64,000 nt of DNA from Blautia sp. An249. GTDB taxonomy: Bacteria; Bacillota; Clostridia; Lachnospirales; Lachnospiraceae. Below are positions 1-8,593 of this stretch, piece after piece. Under the pieces are notes generated by a model that saw only the letters and a program-made list of their open reading frames with translations, was not told the DNA's origin and did no database searches. The DNA lies in contig NZ_NFJL01000001.1 in NCBI RefSeq assembly GCF_002159835.1, positions 310,001 to 374,000 of the forward strand, read 5' to 3'. A program made the translations under genes and the position numbers. Position 1 is the first letter of the stretch. The number at the start of each line of letters is the position of its first letter.

Positions 1-239
1 TGGCAGAGAAGGGCTGCCGGCTGCTGGTGACCATGGAGGAAAATGTAAGAAGCGGAGGGTTCGGAGAACTGGTTCTGGACTATATGAGCGCCCATCATCC
101 CCAGGTGCAGGTAAAGATCATAGCCATTGAGGATACTTTTGTTTCCCACGGAGATGTGGACAGCCTGAAAAAGAAATTAGGACTGGATGCCCAGAGCATT
201 ACAGAAATTATAAAGAATTGCAGGAAGAAAGAAGAATGA
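1..239 (+). CDS. dxs: 1-deoxy-D-xylulose-5-phosphate synthase, C-terminal fragment (5' end outside window)
   Basis: The reading frame is open from base 3 and ends at TGA 237-239, so only about the last 78 codons are present. The fragment reads LLVTMEENVRSGGFGE and then DTFVSHGDVDSLKKKLGLD, which matches the C-terminal transketolase-like domain of DXS. DXS condenses pyruvate and glyceraldehyde 3-phosphate with thiamine diphosphate, the first step of the MEP isoprenoid pathway, in the cytoplasm. The catalytic N-terminal part lies outside the window. Its stop overlaps the tlyA start (ATGA at 236-239), a pairing common in Clostridia and consistent with one operon. Confidence 0.9.
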   Translation, partial: AEKGCRLLVTMEENVRSGGFGELVLDYMSAHHPQVQVKIIAIEDTFVSHGDVDSLKKKLGLDAQSITEIIKNCRKKEE

Positions 240-1045
240 AAGAACGTTTAGATGTGTTACTGGTGACCAGAAATCTGGCGCCTTCCAGAGAGAAAGCAAA
301 AGCCGTGATTATGGCCGGACAGGTATACGTGGACGGTCAGAAAGAAGATAAGGCCGGCTCTATGTTTTCTCCCCAGGCTGCCATTGAAGTAAGAGGAAAT
401 ACTTTGCCCTATGTAAGCAGGGGAGGCCTGAAACTGGAAAAGGCCATGAAAAATTTTGACATTGTCTTAGAGGGAAAAATCTGTATGGACGTGGGAGCTT
501 CTACGGGAGGCTTTACAGACTGTATGCTGCAGAATGGGGCGGTGAAGGTCAGCGCAGTTGATGTGGGGCACGGACAGCTGGACTGGAAACTCCGCAACGA
601 TCCCCGGGTAGTCTGTATGGAAAAGACCAATATCCGTTATGTGGTTCCGGAGGATATACAGGAACCGGTTTCTTTTGTTTCCATTGACGTATCCTTTATT
701 TCCCTGACCAAGGTTCTTCTTCCGGTGCGGGATCTGATGGAAGAGAACGGAGAACTGGTCTGTCTGATTAAACCTCAGTTTGAAGCGGGCAGAGAAAAGG
801 TGGGGAAAAAAGGTGTTGTCCGGGAACCGGCGGTCCATCTGGAAGTCATTGAAAAAGTGATCGCATTTGCCGCAGAAAACGGATTTCAGCCTGTCCATCT
901 GGATTTCTCTCCTATTAAGGGGCCGGAAGGAAATATTGAATATCTTCTGCATCTTCAGAAATGTCCCAGGGAAACTCCGGTCGTGCTTCCGGAGACAGTA
1001 AATCCCCATGAGGCAGTAAAAAAAGCCCATGAATTACTGGATTAG
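236..1045 (+). CDS. tlyA: TlyA family rRNA (cytidine-2'-O)-methyltransferase with S4 domain
   Basis: This 269-residue protein has an S4 RNA-binding domain at about residues 1-60, then YVSRGGLKL (59-67), then an FtsJ/RrmJ-like SAM fold with DVGASTGGFTDC (85-96) and SIDVSFISL (149-157). TlyA proteins 2'-O-methylate cytidines in 16S and/or 23S rRNA; which positions this one modifies cannot be read from sequence. I chose ATG 236 over an in-frame TTG at 218 because AGGAAG lies just upstream of 236 and because the protein then starts MKERLDVLLV, as family members do. It is translationally coupled to dxs and followed 12 bases later by nadK. Confidence 0.93.
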   Translation: MKERLDVLLVTRNLAPSREKAKAVIMAGQVYVDGQKEDKAGSMFSPQAAIEVRGNTLPYVSRGGLKLEKAMKNFDIVLEGKICMDVGASTGGFTDCMLQNGAVKVSAVDVGHGQLDWKLRNDPRVVCMEKTNIRYVVPEDIQEPVSFVSIDVSFISLTKVLLPVRDLMEENGELVCLIKPQFEAGREKVGKKGVVREPAVHLEVIEKVIAFAAENGFQPVHLDFSPIKGPEGNIEYLLHLQKCPRETPVVLPETVNPHEAVKKAHELLD

Positions 1046-1057
1046 AGGAAACAGGCC

Positions 1058-1918
1058 ATGAAGAAATTCTGTATTATTACCAACTGGGAAAAAGACAAAG
1101 ACCTGAAAATAACCAGGGAGATTGTATCTTATCTGGAAGAAAACGGCTGCAGATACTGCGTTCAAAAGGGAGAGAAAAAACAGGAGGGCCGCTATCATTA
1201 TACGAATCCGGAAGAAATTCCGGATGATACGGAATGTATCATGGTATTAGGCGGGGACGGCACTCTGCTTCAGGCAGCAAGAGATATGGTGCATAAAGAC
1301 ATCCCTCTTCTGGGAATTAATCTGGGCACTCTGGGATTTCTGGCTGAGGTGGATAAGACTTCTGTCTGCAGCGCGCTGGAACAATTGCTGAAAGATGATT
1401 ATGAAATCGAAGAGCGGATGATGCTGACCGGGAAAATATACCGGGAAGGAAAACCGATCGGAGAAGATATTGCGTTAAATGACATTGTGATTGGACGGGA
1501 AGGGCCTCTGCGTGTGGTCCGGTTTATTAACTATGTAAATGGAGAGTATTTGAATACCTATCACGCAGACGGAATTATTATTTCCACGCCCACAGGCTCT
1601 ACCGGCTACAGCCTGTCAGCGGGCGGGCCTATCATTTCCCCCAGCGCGTCTATGATTTTAATGACGCCTCTGGCTCCCCATACCCTGAATACCCGAAGTA
1701 TTATTTTTTCACCGGAAGACAGGATAACCGTGGAGCTGGGGGAAGGAAGAAGGAAAGTGCAGGAAGAAGGAATTGCTTCCTTTGACGGAGACACACAGAT
1801 TGACATGATAACAGGTGATCGGATTGAGATTGCATGTGCAGGGGAGAAAACCAAAATTGTAAAATTAAATAATTTAAGTTTTCTGGAGGTATTGAGACAG
1901 AAAATGAGAAACAGCTAG
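1058..1918 (+). CDS. nadK: NAD kinase
   Basis: This 286-residue protein phosphorylates NAD to NADP. The diagnostic GGDGT motif is at 65-69, INLGTLGFLAE follows near 87-97, and the second conserved block TPTGSTGYSLSAGGP is at 177-191. Length is usual for Gram-positive NAD kinases. It sits between tlyA and argR with short gaps (12 and 11 bases), in the conserved clostridial tlyA-nadK-argR-recN order, so it is probably part of the same transcript. Confidence 0.96.
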   Translation: MKKFCIITNWEKDKDLKITREIVSYLEENGCRYCVQKGEKKQEGRYHYTNPEEIPDDTECIMVLGGDGTLLQAARDMVHKDIPLLGINLGTLGFLAEVDKTSVCSALEQLLKDDYEIEERMMLTGKIYREGKPIGEDIALNDIVIGREGPLRVVRFINYVNGEYLNTYHADGIIISTPTGSTGYSLSAGGPIISPSASMILMTPLAPHTLNTRSIIFSPEDRITVELGEGRRKVQEEGIASFDGDTQIDMITGDRIEIACAGEKTKIVKLNNLSFLEVLRQKMRNS

Positions 1919-1929
1919 GAGGGCAGGAA

Positions 1930-2388
1930 GTGAAGTTAGAACGGCACGCAAAAATTATAGAGCTAATCCATGAATCAGAAATTGAGACACAGGAAGAGCT
2001 GGTGGAACGACTGAATCAGGCTGGATTCGGAGTGACCCAGGCCACCGTGTCAAGGGATATCCGGGAACTGAAACTGACGAAAATAGCAGGGACAAACGGA
2101 AAAAGCCACTATGAGATTACCAGTACGCCAAAAGATAATCTGAGTAAGAAGTATTCCAGGGTATTAAAAGACGGACTGGTTTCTATGGATATGGCTCAGA
2201 ATATTCTGGTGATAAAGACGGTGCCGGGAATGGCTATGGGTGTTGCAGCCGCATTAGATGAACTGAAGTTTAAAGAAATTGTGGGCAGTATTGCAGGCGA
2301 CGATACAATCATGTGTGCGGTAAAAAATGCAGATCAGACATTGCTTGTAATGGAAAAGCTGCGTAAGGTTCTGGAAGATTTGGGATAA
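1930..2388 (+). CDS. argR: Arginine repressor ArgR/AhrC
   Basis: At 152 residues this is the usual length for the family. The N-terminal winged helix contains QATVSRDIREL, the DNA-recognition helix typical of ArgR. The C-terminal oligomerisation and arginine-binding domain carries GSIAGDDTIMCAVK near residue 118-131. Start is GTG 1930 behind GGAGGG overlapping the nadK stop. ArgR usually represses arginine biosynthesis when arginine binds the hexamer. No arginine genes are in this window, so it acts on distant targets; placement before recN is the standard clostridial arrangement. Confidence 0.95.
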   Translation: MKLERHAKIIELIHESEIETQEELVERLNQAGFGVTQATVSRDIRELKLTKIAGTNGKSHYEITSTPKDNLSKKYSRVLKDGLVSMDMAQNILVIKTVPGMAMGVAAALDELKFKEIVGSIAGDDTIMCAVKNADQTLLVMEKLRKVLEDLG

Positions 2389-2397
2389 GGAGTTGCT

Positions 2398-4092
2398 ATG
2401 TTAATTCATTTGCATGTTAAAAATCTTGCATTAATCGAAGAAATAGAAGTGGATTTCGGGGAAGGTCTGAACATTCTGACCGGAGAAACAGGAGCGGGAA
2501 AATCGATTTTATTAGGTTCCATTCAGTTGATTCTGGGACAGAAAATGTCCAGAGAAATGATAAGGGAACACGCGCCTTATGCCCTTGTGGAACTGGTGTT
2601 TCAGATAAAGGATCCGAGAACACAAAAGGCGCTGGAAGAACAGGGGATTTTCTGTGAAGAGAATCAGATTTTTCTCTCCAGAAAGATGATGGAGGGAAGA
2701 AGTATTAACAGGATTAACGGAGAAGTCTGCACTATCAGCCAGATGAAGGCGGCGGCTTCTCTGCTTCTGGATATTCACGGTCAAAATGAACACCAGTCTC
2801 TTTTGTATTCCAACAAACAACTGGAGATCCTGGACGCCTTCGGCAAAGAAGAAATTGCCCCCTGTAAAAAGGAAACAGAGGAAATCTACCGTCAGTATCA
2901 GCAGTGCTGCAAAGAATTGGACGATATGGGACTGGATGAGGAACAGCAGCGACGGGAGGCTTCTTTTTTAGAATTTGAGATTCAGGAAATTGAAAATGCC
3001 GGGCTGGCTGTTTCGGAAGATGAGGAACTGGAAGCCCGTTATAAAAAAATGAATAACGCCAGGCAGATTGCAGAGAGCCTTCAGTTCATTCATGAAAAAA
3101 CAGGATATGAAAGAGACGACAGCGCGGGAGAAGCCGTGGGATCTGCGCTGAGGGAAATCACAAAGATCTCCGGATGGGATAAAGAGCTGGAGAACATGGA
3201 AGGAATGCTGGGAGATATTGACGGTCTTCTCAATGACTTTAACAGAGAAGTATCGGCTTATCTGGAAGATATGACCTTTGAGGAAGAAGAATTCCACACC
3301 GTGGAATCCCGTCTGGATCTCATTAATAATTTAAAAGCCAAATACGGGCAGACGATTCCTGATATTTTCCATTATAAAGAAAAACAGCAGAAAAAACTGG
3401 AAGAAATCCTGACTTATGAGGAACGGAAACAACGGCTGAAAGAGAAAAAAATAAAAATTGAAGAAAAATTAGCTGCGTCCTCGCATGTTTTATCAGAAAC
3501 CAGGAAAAAATATGCGAAGAAGCTAAGCGACAGGATAATGGAAAATCTGAAAGATTTAAATTTCTTAAATGTTGATTTTGAAATTGCCTTTGAACGTCTG
3601 GAACACTATACGGCAAAAGGCTTTGATGAAGTGGAGTACCGGATTTCCACCAATCCCGGAGAAACGAAAAAAAGTCTGGCAAAGGTGGTATCCGGCGGTG
3701 AGCTTTCCAGAATCATGCTTGCCATAAAGACGTTACTGGCGGATAAAGATCAGATTGAAACCCTGATATTTGATGAAATAGACACAGGAATCAGCGGCCG
3801 CACCGCTCAGAAAGTCTCAGAAAAAATGGCGGTTATCGGTCGGCACCATCAGGTTCTGTGTATTACCCATCTGCCTCAGATAGCGGCCATGGCGGATGTA
3901 CATTTTCAGATAGAAAAACAGACCAGAGAAGAGGAAACGGTGACAGAAATCTATCCTTTATCAGAAGAAGCTTCCATTTTAGAGCTTGCCAGACTGTTAA
4001 GCGGCGCCCAGGTGACAGAACGGGTGGTAGAAAATGCCAGGGAAATGAAAGAATTGGCACAAGTACATAAAACTACAAGACTGAAACAATAA
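2398..4092 (+). CDS. recN: DNA repair protein RecN
   Basis: This 564-residue SMC-like ATPase acts in double-strand break repair. The Walker A motif GETGAGKS is at 29-36, a long coiled-coil region fills about 150-370, the ABC signature VSGGELSR is near 431-438 and Walker B (TLIFDEIDTG) near 455-464. Length and domain order match RecN. ATG 2398 follows GGAG with good spacing, 9 bases after argR. I saw no SOS box just upstream, so expression probably comes from the operon. A strong terminator follows at 4111. Confidence 0.97.
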   Translation: MLIHLHVKNLALIEEIEVDFGEGLNILTGETGAGKSILLGSIQLILGQKMSREMIREHAPYALVELVFQIKDPRTQKALEEQGIFCEENQIFLSRKMMEGRSINRINGEVCTISQMKAAASLLLDIHGQNEHQSLLYSNKQLEILDAFGKEEIAPCKKETEEIYRQYQQCCKELDDMGLDEEQQRREASFLEFEIQEIENAGLAVSEDEELEARYKKMNNARQIAESLQFIHEKTGYERDDSAGEAVGSALREITKISGWDKELENMEGMLGDIDGLLNDFNREVSAYLEDMTFEEEEFHTVESRLDLINNLKAKYGQTIPDIFHYKEKQQKKLEEILTYEERKQRLKEKKIKIEEKLAASSHVLSETRKKYAKKLSDRIMENLKDLNFLNVDFEIAFERLEHYTAKGFDEVEYRISTNPGETKKSLAKVVSGGELSRIMLAIKTLLADKDQIETLIFDEIDTGISGRTAQKVSEKMAVIGRHHQVLCITHLPQIAAMADVHFQIEKQTREEETVTEIYPLSEEASILELARLLSGAQVTERVVENAREMKELAQVHKTTRLKQ

Positions 4093-4110
4093 AATATCCA
4101 CATACTAAGA

Positions 4111-4143
4111 GAGGCAATACCGAAACGGTATTCCTCTTTTTTC
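4111..4143 (+). terminator. Rho-independent terminator after recN
   Basis: GAGG-c-AATACCG, loop AAA, CGGTATT-CCTC (one bulged C), followed by a run of T. It ends the dxs-tlyA-nadK-argR-recN transcript before spoIVB. Confidence 0.85.
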
Positions 4144-4177
4144 TTTTTATTTTACAGATAAGGAGGTTTCTATATCG

Positions 4178-5392
4178 ATGACTGCAAAAAAGAAGTACAG
4201 AAAAATTCTTCTCGCTCTTCTTTGTCTGGATATTTTTTGCATCCTGTATTTAGGCTATCGATACCTGGACAGAAAAATACCGGATGAATTATATGTGGTA
4301 AAAGGAACAGAAAATCAAATTGAGGAAATCCTGGAAAATCCCTGGATTCGCTGCGAAGAAGCGATAACCGTTTCCCAGGAGGGAAGTTTTCGGATTCCCT
4401 GCCGGCTTTTGGGTGTGATTCCCTGGAAGCAGGTAAAAGTGCAGGTGCAGGAAGAAACCAGCCTGTATGCCAGCGGAAGTCCTGTGGGAATCTATATGGA
4501 GACACAGGGAGTGCTGGTGGTGGATACCGGAGAAATAATCGCTCAGGACGGGACAGTGCAGGAGCCGGCGAAAAATATCATACAGCCGGGGGACTACATT
4601 GTATCTTATAACCGGCAGCAGATAGAAAATAAAAAGGTACTTATGGAGGAGATTTCCCAGTGTGAAGGAACAACGGCGCAGCTGGAAGTCCTTCGCAACG
4701 GGGAAACCGTTCCTGTGGCTGTTCATCCGGTTCAGGGGGAAGACGGAACTTATAAACTGGGCATCTGGATACGGGACAATACCCAGGGAATCGGGACGCT
4801 TACTTTTGTGGACAAACAGGGAAGATACGGGGCGCTAGGGCACGGAATCAGCGATGTGGACACAGGAGAACTGTTGAATATGGATGGAGGAATTTTATAT
4901 AAGGCGCAGATTCTTGGAATTGAAAAAGGAAAAAAAGGCATTCCGGGAGAATTAACAGGTCTTATCTCTTATCAGGAAGAAAACCGGGTCGGAGATATTC
5001 AGAAAAATTGCGGAAACGGCATATACGGAAATTTTGTAGGGAATGAGACAGAAGAATTTCAGCTTCAGGAATATCCCGTAGGTTATAAGCAGGATATGGA
5101 AATTGGTCCCGCCAGTATTCTGTGCAGCGTAAATGGAAAAGTAGACGAATATGGGGTGGAAATCACAAAAATTGACATGAACCATGAAGATACCAATAAA
5201 AGTTTCGTAATCAGCGTAACCGACGAGAATCTACTGGAATTGACGGGAGGAATCGTGCAGGGAATGAGCGGCAGTCCGGTTATCCAGAATGGGCATATAG
5301 TCGGGGCAGTTACCCATGTTTTCGTTCAGGATTCGGCAGGCGGCTACGGAATTTTTATCGAAAATATGCTGAAAGAAAGAGAAGATTTTTGA
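4178..5392 (+). CDS. spoIVB: Stage IV sporulation protein B (SpoIVB signalling serine protease)
   Basis: This 404-residue protein has an N-terminal membrane segment (about 8-27), a PDZ domain (roughly 110-190) and an S55 peptidase domain. The catalytic histidine lies in GHGISDVDTG (about 221) and the serine in GMSGSPVI (363-370). In spore formers SpoIVB is made in the forespore, secreted into the space between the membranes, and triggers pro-sigma-K processing by cleaving SpoIVFA. ATG 4178 follows AGGAGG at 4161-4166. It lies directly upstream of spo0A, as in most endospore formers. Confidence 0.95.
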   Translation: MTAKKKYRKILLALLCLDIFCILYLGYRYLDRKIPDELYVVKGTENQIEEILENPWIRCEEAITVSQEGSFRIPCRLLGVIPWKQVKVQVQEETSLYASGSPVGIYMETQGVLVVDTGEIIAQDGTVQEPAKNIIQPGDYIVSYNRQQIENKKVLMEEISQCEGTTAQLEVLRNGETVPVAVHPVQGEDGTYKLGIWIRDNTQGIGTLTFVDKQGRYGALGHGISDVDTGELLNMDGGILYKAQILGIEKGKKGIPGELTGLISYQEENRVGDIQKNCGNGIYGNFVGNETEEFQLQEYPVGYKQDMEIGPASILCSVNGKVDEYGVEITKIDMNHEDTNKSFVISVTDENLLELTGGIVQGMSGSPVIQNGHIVGAVTHVFVQDSAGGYGIFIENMLKEREDF

Positions 5393-5431
5393 AAAACAAT
5401 GAGGAAAATTGTAAGATAAAGAGACGTTAAT

Positions 5432-5438
5432 TGTCGAA
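5432..5438 (+). promoter_or_regulatory. 0A box (Spo0A binding site)
   Basis: TGTCGAA matches the core of the Spo0A recognition sequence and lies about 160 bases upstream of the spo0A start, between spoIVB and spo0A. Autoregulation of spo0A through such boxes is established in Bacillus; here it is inferred from the motif and position only. Confidence 0.6.
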
Positions 5439-5478
5439 ATATGATGAACGAAAATGCCCGATTTCAGGCACTTTCAGC

Positions 5479-5508
5479 TTGATTCCCGAACAATTCTTAG
5501 TCTATAAT
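5479..5508 (+). promoter_or_regulatory. Sigma-A-like promoter of spo0A
   Basis: TTGATT (5479-5484), 18-base spacer, perfect TATAAT (5503-5508). It lies about 90 bases before the spo0A start, downstream of the 0A box at 5432. Confidence 0.65.
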
Positions 5509-5596
5509 AAATGTGATGTATGGAGACAGCCACCGGGCCCAGCCGTTTCTGTACAAATACATGAGAACGCAAAGGAAGTTAGGAGGAAGGAGCCTC

Positions 5597-6403
5597 ATGG
5601 AAAAGTTGAATGTGGCCATCGCAGATGATAATGAAAAAATGGTTGAGATTTTAGGAAAAATGATAGATGAAGATAAAGAACTGGAATTAGTTGGAAAAGC
5701 ACATAACGGGGAAGAAATCTGTAATATAATACGAGAGAAAGAGCCAGATGTGGTAGTACTGGATATTATTATGCCAAAGGTAGACGGACTATCCGTAATG
5801 GAAAAAGTAAGCCATGATCAGGAAATGAAAAAACATCCATCATTTATCATTGTATCTGCAGTGGGACAGGAGCGGATTACCGAGGATGCATTCAACCTCG
5901 GTGCAGATTATTACATGCTGAAACCTTTTGATAATCAGATGCTGCTGAATCGCATTAAACACATAAGAAATTCCGGTGAGAGAAGGCTGCGGGAAATCCG
6001 CAGACAGAATACGCATGAGGAGGTTAGTTCCTTAGGGGAGAGAAACCTGGAAAGAAATGTTACCAATATCATTCACGAAATCGGTGTTCCGGCGCACATA
6101 AAAGGGTATCAGTATCTGAGAGATGCCATTATTCTTTCCGTGAACGATATGGAAATGCTGAATTCCATTACAAAGATCCTGTATCCTACTATAGCGAAAA
6201 AACATCAGACCACATCCAGCCGTGTGGAGAGGGCGATAAGGCATGCCATTGAGGTTGCGTGGAGCAGAGGAAAAATGGATACAATTGATGAATTATTCGG
6301 CTATACCGTCAGCACCGGGAAAGGAAAACCTACAAACTCAGAATTTATTGCTTTAATTGCGGACAAAATCAGACTGGAATATAAAAATCACTCTTTTAAT
6401 TGA
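5597..6403 (+). CDS. spo0A: Sporulation master response regulator Spo0A
   Basis: This 268-residue protein has a receiver domain (1-125) with acidic residues D10-D11, phospho-acceptor D56 in VVLDIIMPK and a conserved lysine in MLKPFD. A C-terminal Spo0A DNA-binding domain follows, with the recognition-helix region [16 protein letters not shown]. Phosphorylated Spo0A switches cells to sporulation and activates or represses genes through 0A boxes. ATG 5597 follows AGGAGGAAGG at 5581-5590; a longer in-frame upstream start at 5513 lacks a ribosome site and lies on the promoter. Its own promoter and a 0A box lie upstream. Confidence 0.98.
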   Translation: MEKLNVAIADDNEKMVEILGKMIDEDKELELVGKAHNGEEICNIIREKEPDVVVLDIIMPKVDGLSVMEKVSHDQEMKKHPSFIIVSAVGQERITEDAFNLGADYYMLKPFDNQMLLNRIKHIRNSGERRLREIRRQNTHEEVSSLGERNLERNVTNIIHEIGVPAHIKGYQYLRDAIILSVNDMEMLNSITKILYPTIAKKHQTTSSRVERAIRHAIEVAWSRGKMDTIDELFGYTVSTGKGKPTNSEFIALIADKIRLEYKNHSFN

Positions 6404-6460
6404 TGGAAAATTACGATATAATAAGAGAAATAGTGTAGTTTACCAAGGAGGGGTTTACGG

Positions 6461-7906
6461 ATGAAAAGAATATTATATGCAACATCAGAGGCTGTGCCTT
6501 TTATTAAAACAGGAGGTCTTGCAGATGTAGCAGGTGCATTGCCCAAGTGCTTTGACAAGAGATATTTTGATATCCGGGTTATTTTACCAAAATATGCCTG
6601 TATGAGTCAGGAATGGAAAGACAAAATGGAATATGTGACGCATTTTTATATGGACCTGGGATATAAAAATTGCTACGTAGGTATTATGAAGATGGAATAT
6701 GACGGAATCTTATTTTATTTCATTGATAACGAATACTATTTCAGCGGCCCGAAGCCTTATGACGGCGGAACCTGGGATTTGGAGAAATTTGCCTTTTTCT
6801 CAAAAGCTGTTTTATCCGTTCTGCCTGTACTGGATTTCCGTCCTGATATTATTCACTGCCACGACTGGCAGACAGGACTGGTGCCCGTTTATCTGCATGA
6901 TTCCTTCCAGCAGAATGAATTTTTCAGGGGAATCAAGACAATTATGACCATACATAACCTGAAGTTTCAGGGTGTCTGGGATGTAAAGACAGTCAAAGCA
7001 ATTACGGGCCTGTCCGATTACTATTTCACGCCGGATAAATTAGAAGCCTACAAAGATGCGAATTATTTAAAGGGAGGTATTGTTTTTGCCGATGCAATTA
7101 CAACTGTCAGCAATACCTATGCCGAAGAGATAAAGACTCCGTTCTACGGAGAGAAACTGGACGGACTTATGTGCGCAAGAGCCAACTGTCTGCGGGGAAT
7201 TGTAAACGGAATTGACTATGATGTTTATAATCCGGAGACAGATCCATGCATTACAAAAAATTATAATGCAGTGACTTTCAGAAAAGAAAAAGTGAAAAAT
7301 AAACTGCAGCTCCAGAAAGATCTGGGACTGGAGCAGGATCCGAAAGCCATGATGATTGGAATGGTATCCAGACTTACTGATCAGAAGGGATTTGACTTAG
7401 TCGCTTATATTATGGACGAACTGTGTCAGGATGCCGTACAGATTGTGGCTCTTGGCACAGGGGATGAGAAATATGAAAACATGTTCCGTCATTTTGACTG
7501 GAAATACCATGGAAAGGTATCAGCGAATATTTATTATTCTGAGCCGATGTCCCATCGGATTTATGCTTCTTCCGACGCCTTTTTAATGCCGTCTCTGTTT
7601 GAGCCGTGCGGTTTAAGCCAGCTTATGAGTCTTCGGTACGGAACGGTGCCGATTGTCAGGGAAACAGGCGGATTAAAAGATACGGTGGAACCATATAACG
7701 AATTTGAAAGTACGGGAACAGGATTCAGTTTCCGCAACTACAATGCCCACGAGATGCTGAATACCATTCGGAATGCGGAACGTATTTATTATGATAAGAA
7801 GAGAGAATGGAATAAGATTGTAGACAGGGCAATGGCAGCAGACTTTTCGTGGAACAATTCTGCAAGACAGTACGAAGAAATGTACAACTGGATGATTGGG
7901 GAATAA
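6461..7906 (+). CDS. glgA: Glycogen synthase (ADP-glucose type, GT5)
   Basis: This 481-residue enzyme transfers glucose from ADP-glucose to growing alpha-1,4-glucan. The ADP-glucose-binding KTGGLADV motif is at 16-23. The GT-B C-terminal half carries EPCGLSQLMSLRYGTVPIV and RETGGL. Start ATG 6461 follows AAGGAGG. A TATAAT-like hexamer lies at 6417-6422, but no well-spaced -35 is visible. The substrate-making glgC/glgD pair is 45 kb away in this window, so the glycogen genes are not one operon here. Placement just after spo0A is notable but not proof of sporulation control. Confidence 0.95.
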   Translation: MKRILYATSEAVPFIKTGGLADVAGALPKCFDKRYFDIRVILPKYACMSQEWKDKMEYVTHFYMDLGYKNCYVGIMKMEYDGILFYFIDNEYYFSGPKPYDGGTWDLEKFAFFSKAVLSVLPVLDFRPDIIHCHDWQTGLVPVYLHDSFQQNEFFRGIKTIMTIHNLKFQGVWDVKTVKAITGLSDYYFTPDKLEAYKDANYLKGGIVFADAITTVSNTYAEEIKTPFYGEKLDGLMCARANCLRGIVNGIDYDVYNPETDPCITKNYNAVTFRKEKVKNKLQLQKDLGLEQDPKAMMIGMVSRLTDQKGFDLVAYIMDELCQDAVQIVALGTGDEKYENMFRHFDWKYHGKVSANIYYSEPMSHRIYASSDAFLMPSLFEPCGLSQLMSLRYGTVPIVRETGGLKDTVEPYNEFESTGTGFSFRNYNAHEMLNTIRNAERIYYDKKREWNKIVDRAMAADFSWNNSARQYEEMYNWMIGE

Positions 7907-7983
7907 TGCTGCTTTCAGGGAAGTATAAAAAATAAGAAAATAGGGATACTACTGAATACATGAAAATGTTAGGAGGTAGTGTT

Positions 7984-8169
7984 ATGACAAATATTTCAGA
8001 GCTGGATTTACAGAATCTGCGCCATTTAATCGGCGGATGTGACACCAACCACTGTAAGATGCAGGACTATGCGGCGAAAGCTCAGGATCCGGAAGTACGT
8101 CAGTTCTTCCAGAAATCCGCCCAGTCCGCAATGACAATGAAACAGCAGTTAATGCAGTTTTTACAGTAG
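7984..8169 (+). CDS. Small CotF-like/ferritin-like helical protein
   Basis: This 61-residue protein is mostly alpha-helical, with a CDTNHCK segment near residues 19-25 and a glutamine-rich C-terminus. It lies directly upstream of a CotF-family protein. The start is ATG 7984 because AGGAGG (7971-7976) is correctly spaced before it; an in-frame ATG at 7960 has no ribosome site. It resembles the short partner proteins found beside CotF-type spore coat genes in Clostridia. Function is not established; a coat or forespore role is inferred from the neighbour. Confidence 0.7.
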   Translation: MTNISELDLQNLRHLIGGCDTNHCKMQDYAAKAQDPEVRQFFQKSAQSAMTMKQQLMQFLQ

Positions 8170-8183
8170 AAGGAGGGAAAATC

Positions 8184-8435
8184 ATGAACGATAAGGCGAT
8201 GGTTGCAGATACTCTTGTAGGAATTAACGGAGAGTTGGTACGGTATGGGGAAATGATTTCTCAGACGGAAAACCCTCAGTTAAAGCAAACCTTAAAACAG
8301 TTTAGAAATCAGTGCGAGATGTCTCAGGAAGAGATATATAAAATTGCGAAGGACAGAAAATACTATGTTCCGGCAGCTATGGCGACACCTACAGAAATCG
8401 CTGATGTGAAAGCAATTTTTACTTCTGCACAGTAA
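8184..8435 (+). CDS. CotF-family spore coat-like protein
   Basis: This 83-residue protein is a helical bundle (VADTLVGINGELVRYGEM, then NPQLKQTLKQFRNQCE) followed by a short tail with KDRKYYVPA. It resembles the CotF/YhcQ family of coat proteins. It is cotranscribed with the 61-residue protein before it (14-base gap, AGGAGGG site) and the pair ends in a strong terminator. No sigma-E or sigma-K promoter could be assigned with confidence. The coat assignment is by family resemblance. Confidence 0.75.
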   Translation: MNDKAMVADTLVGINGELVRYGEMISQTENPQLKQTLKQFRNQCEMSQEEIYKIAKDRKYYVPAAMATPTEIADVKAIFTSAQ

Positions 8436-8442
8436 AAAGATG

Positions 8443-8491
8443 AAAGAAGCCTTCATGCAGGGGAGCTCACTCCTGTAGGAAGGCTTCTTTT
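8443..8491 (+). terminator. Rho-independent terminator after the CotF-like pair
   Basis: AAAGAAGCCTTC (8443-8454) pairs with GGAAGGCTTCTTT (8478-8490), followed by T. The loop holds a second small inverted repeat (CAGGGGAG/CTCCTG). Confidence 0.85.
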
Positions 8492-8501
8492 GAATTATAC
8501 G

Positions 8502-8530
8502 TTGACAAGAAAAGGAAAGTATATTACTAT
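8502..8530 (+). promoter_or_regulatory. Consensus sigma-A promoter of recA
   Basis: TTGACA (8502-8507), 17-base spacer, TACTAT (8525-8530). This predicts a start site near 8537, just ahead of the SOS box. Confidence 0.85.
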
Positions 8531-8546
8531 GGATACATGGAAAACA

Positions 8547-8560
8547 CGAACATAGGTTCG
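8547..8560. promoter_or_regulatory. SOS box (LexA/DinR operator) of recA
   Basis: CGAACATAGGTTCG is an excellent match to the Gram-positive LexA consensus (GAAC-N4-GTTC within a palindrome). It lies just downstream of the predicted transcription start, where bound LexA would block elongation or clearance. Confidence 0.9.
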
Positions 8561-8593
8561 CATTATAAAAACAGAAACAAAGGAGATCTTAAT

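Noticed and set aside
467-1030. 187-codon minus-strand frame opposite tlyA
   Set aside because: It lies fully within a certain gene and has shadow-type composition.
5431-5628. 65-codon frame upstream of and overlapping the start of spo0A
   Set aside because: It covers the 0A box and the spo0A promoter and has no ribosome site.
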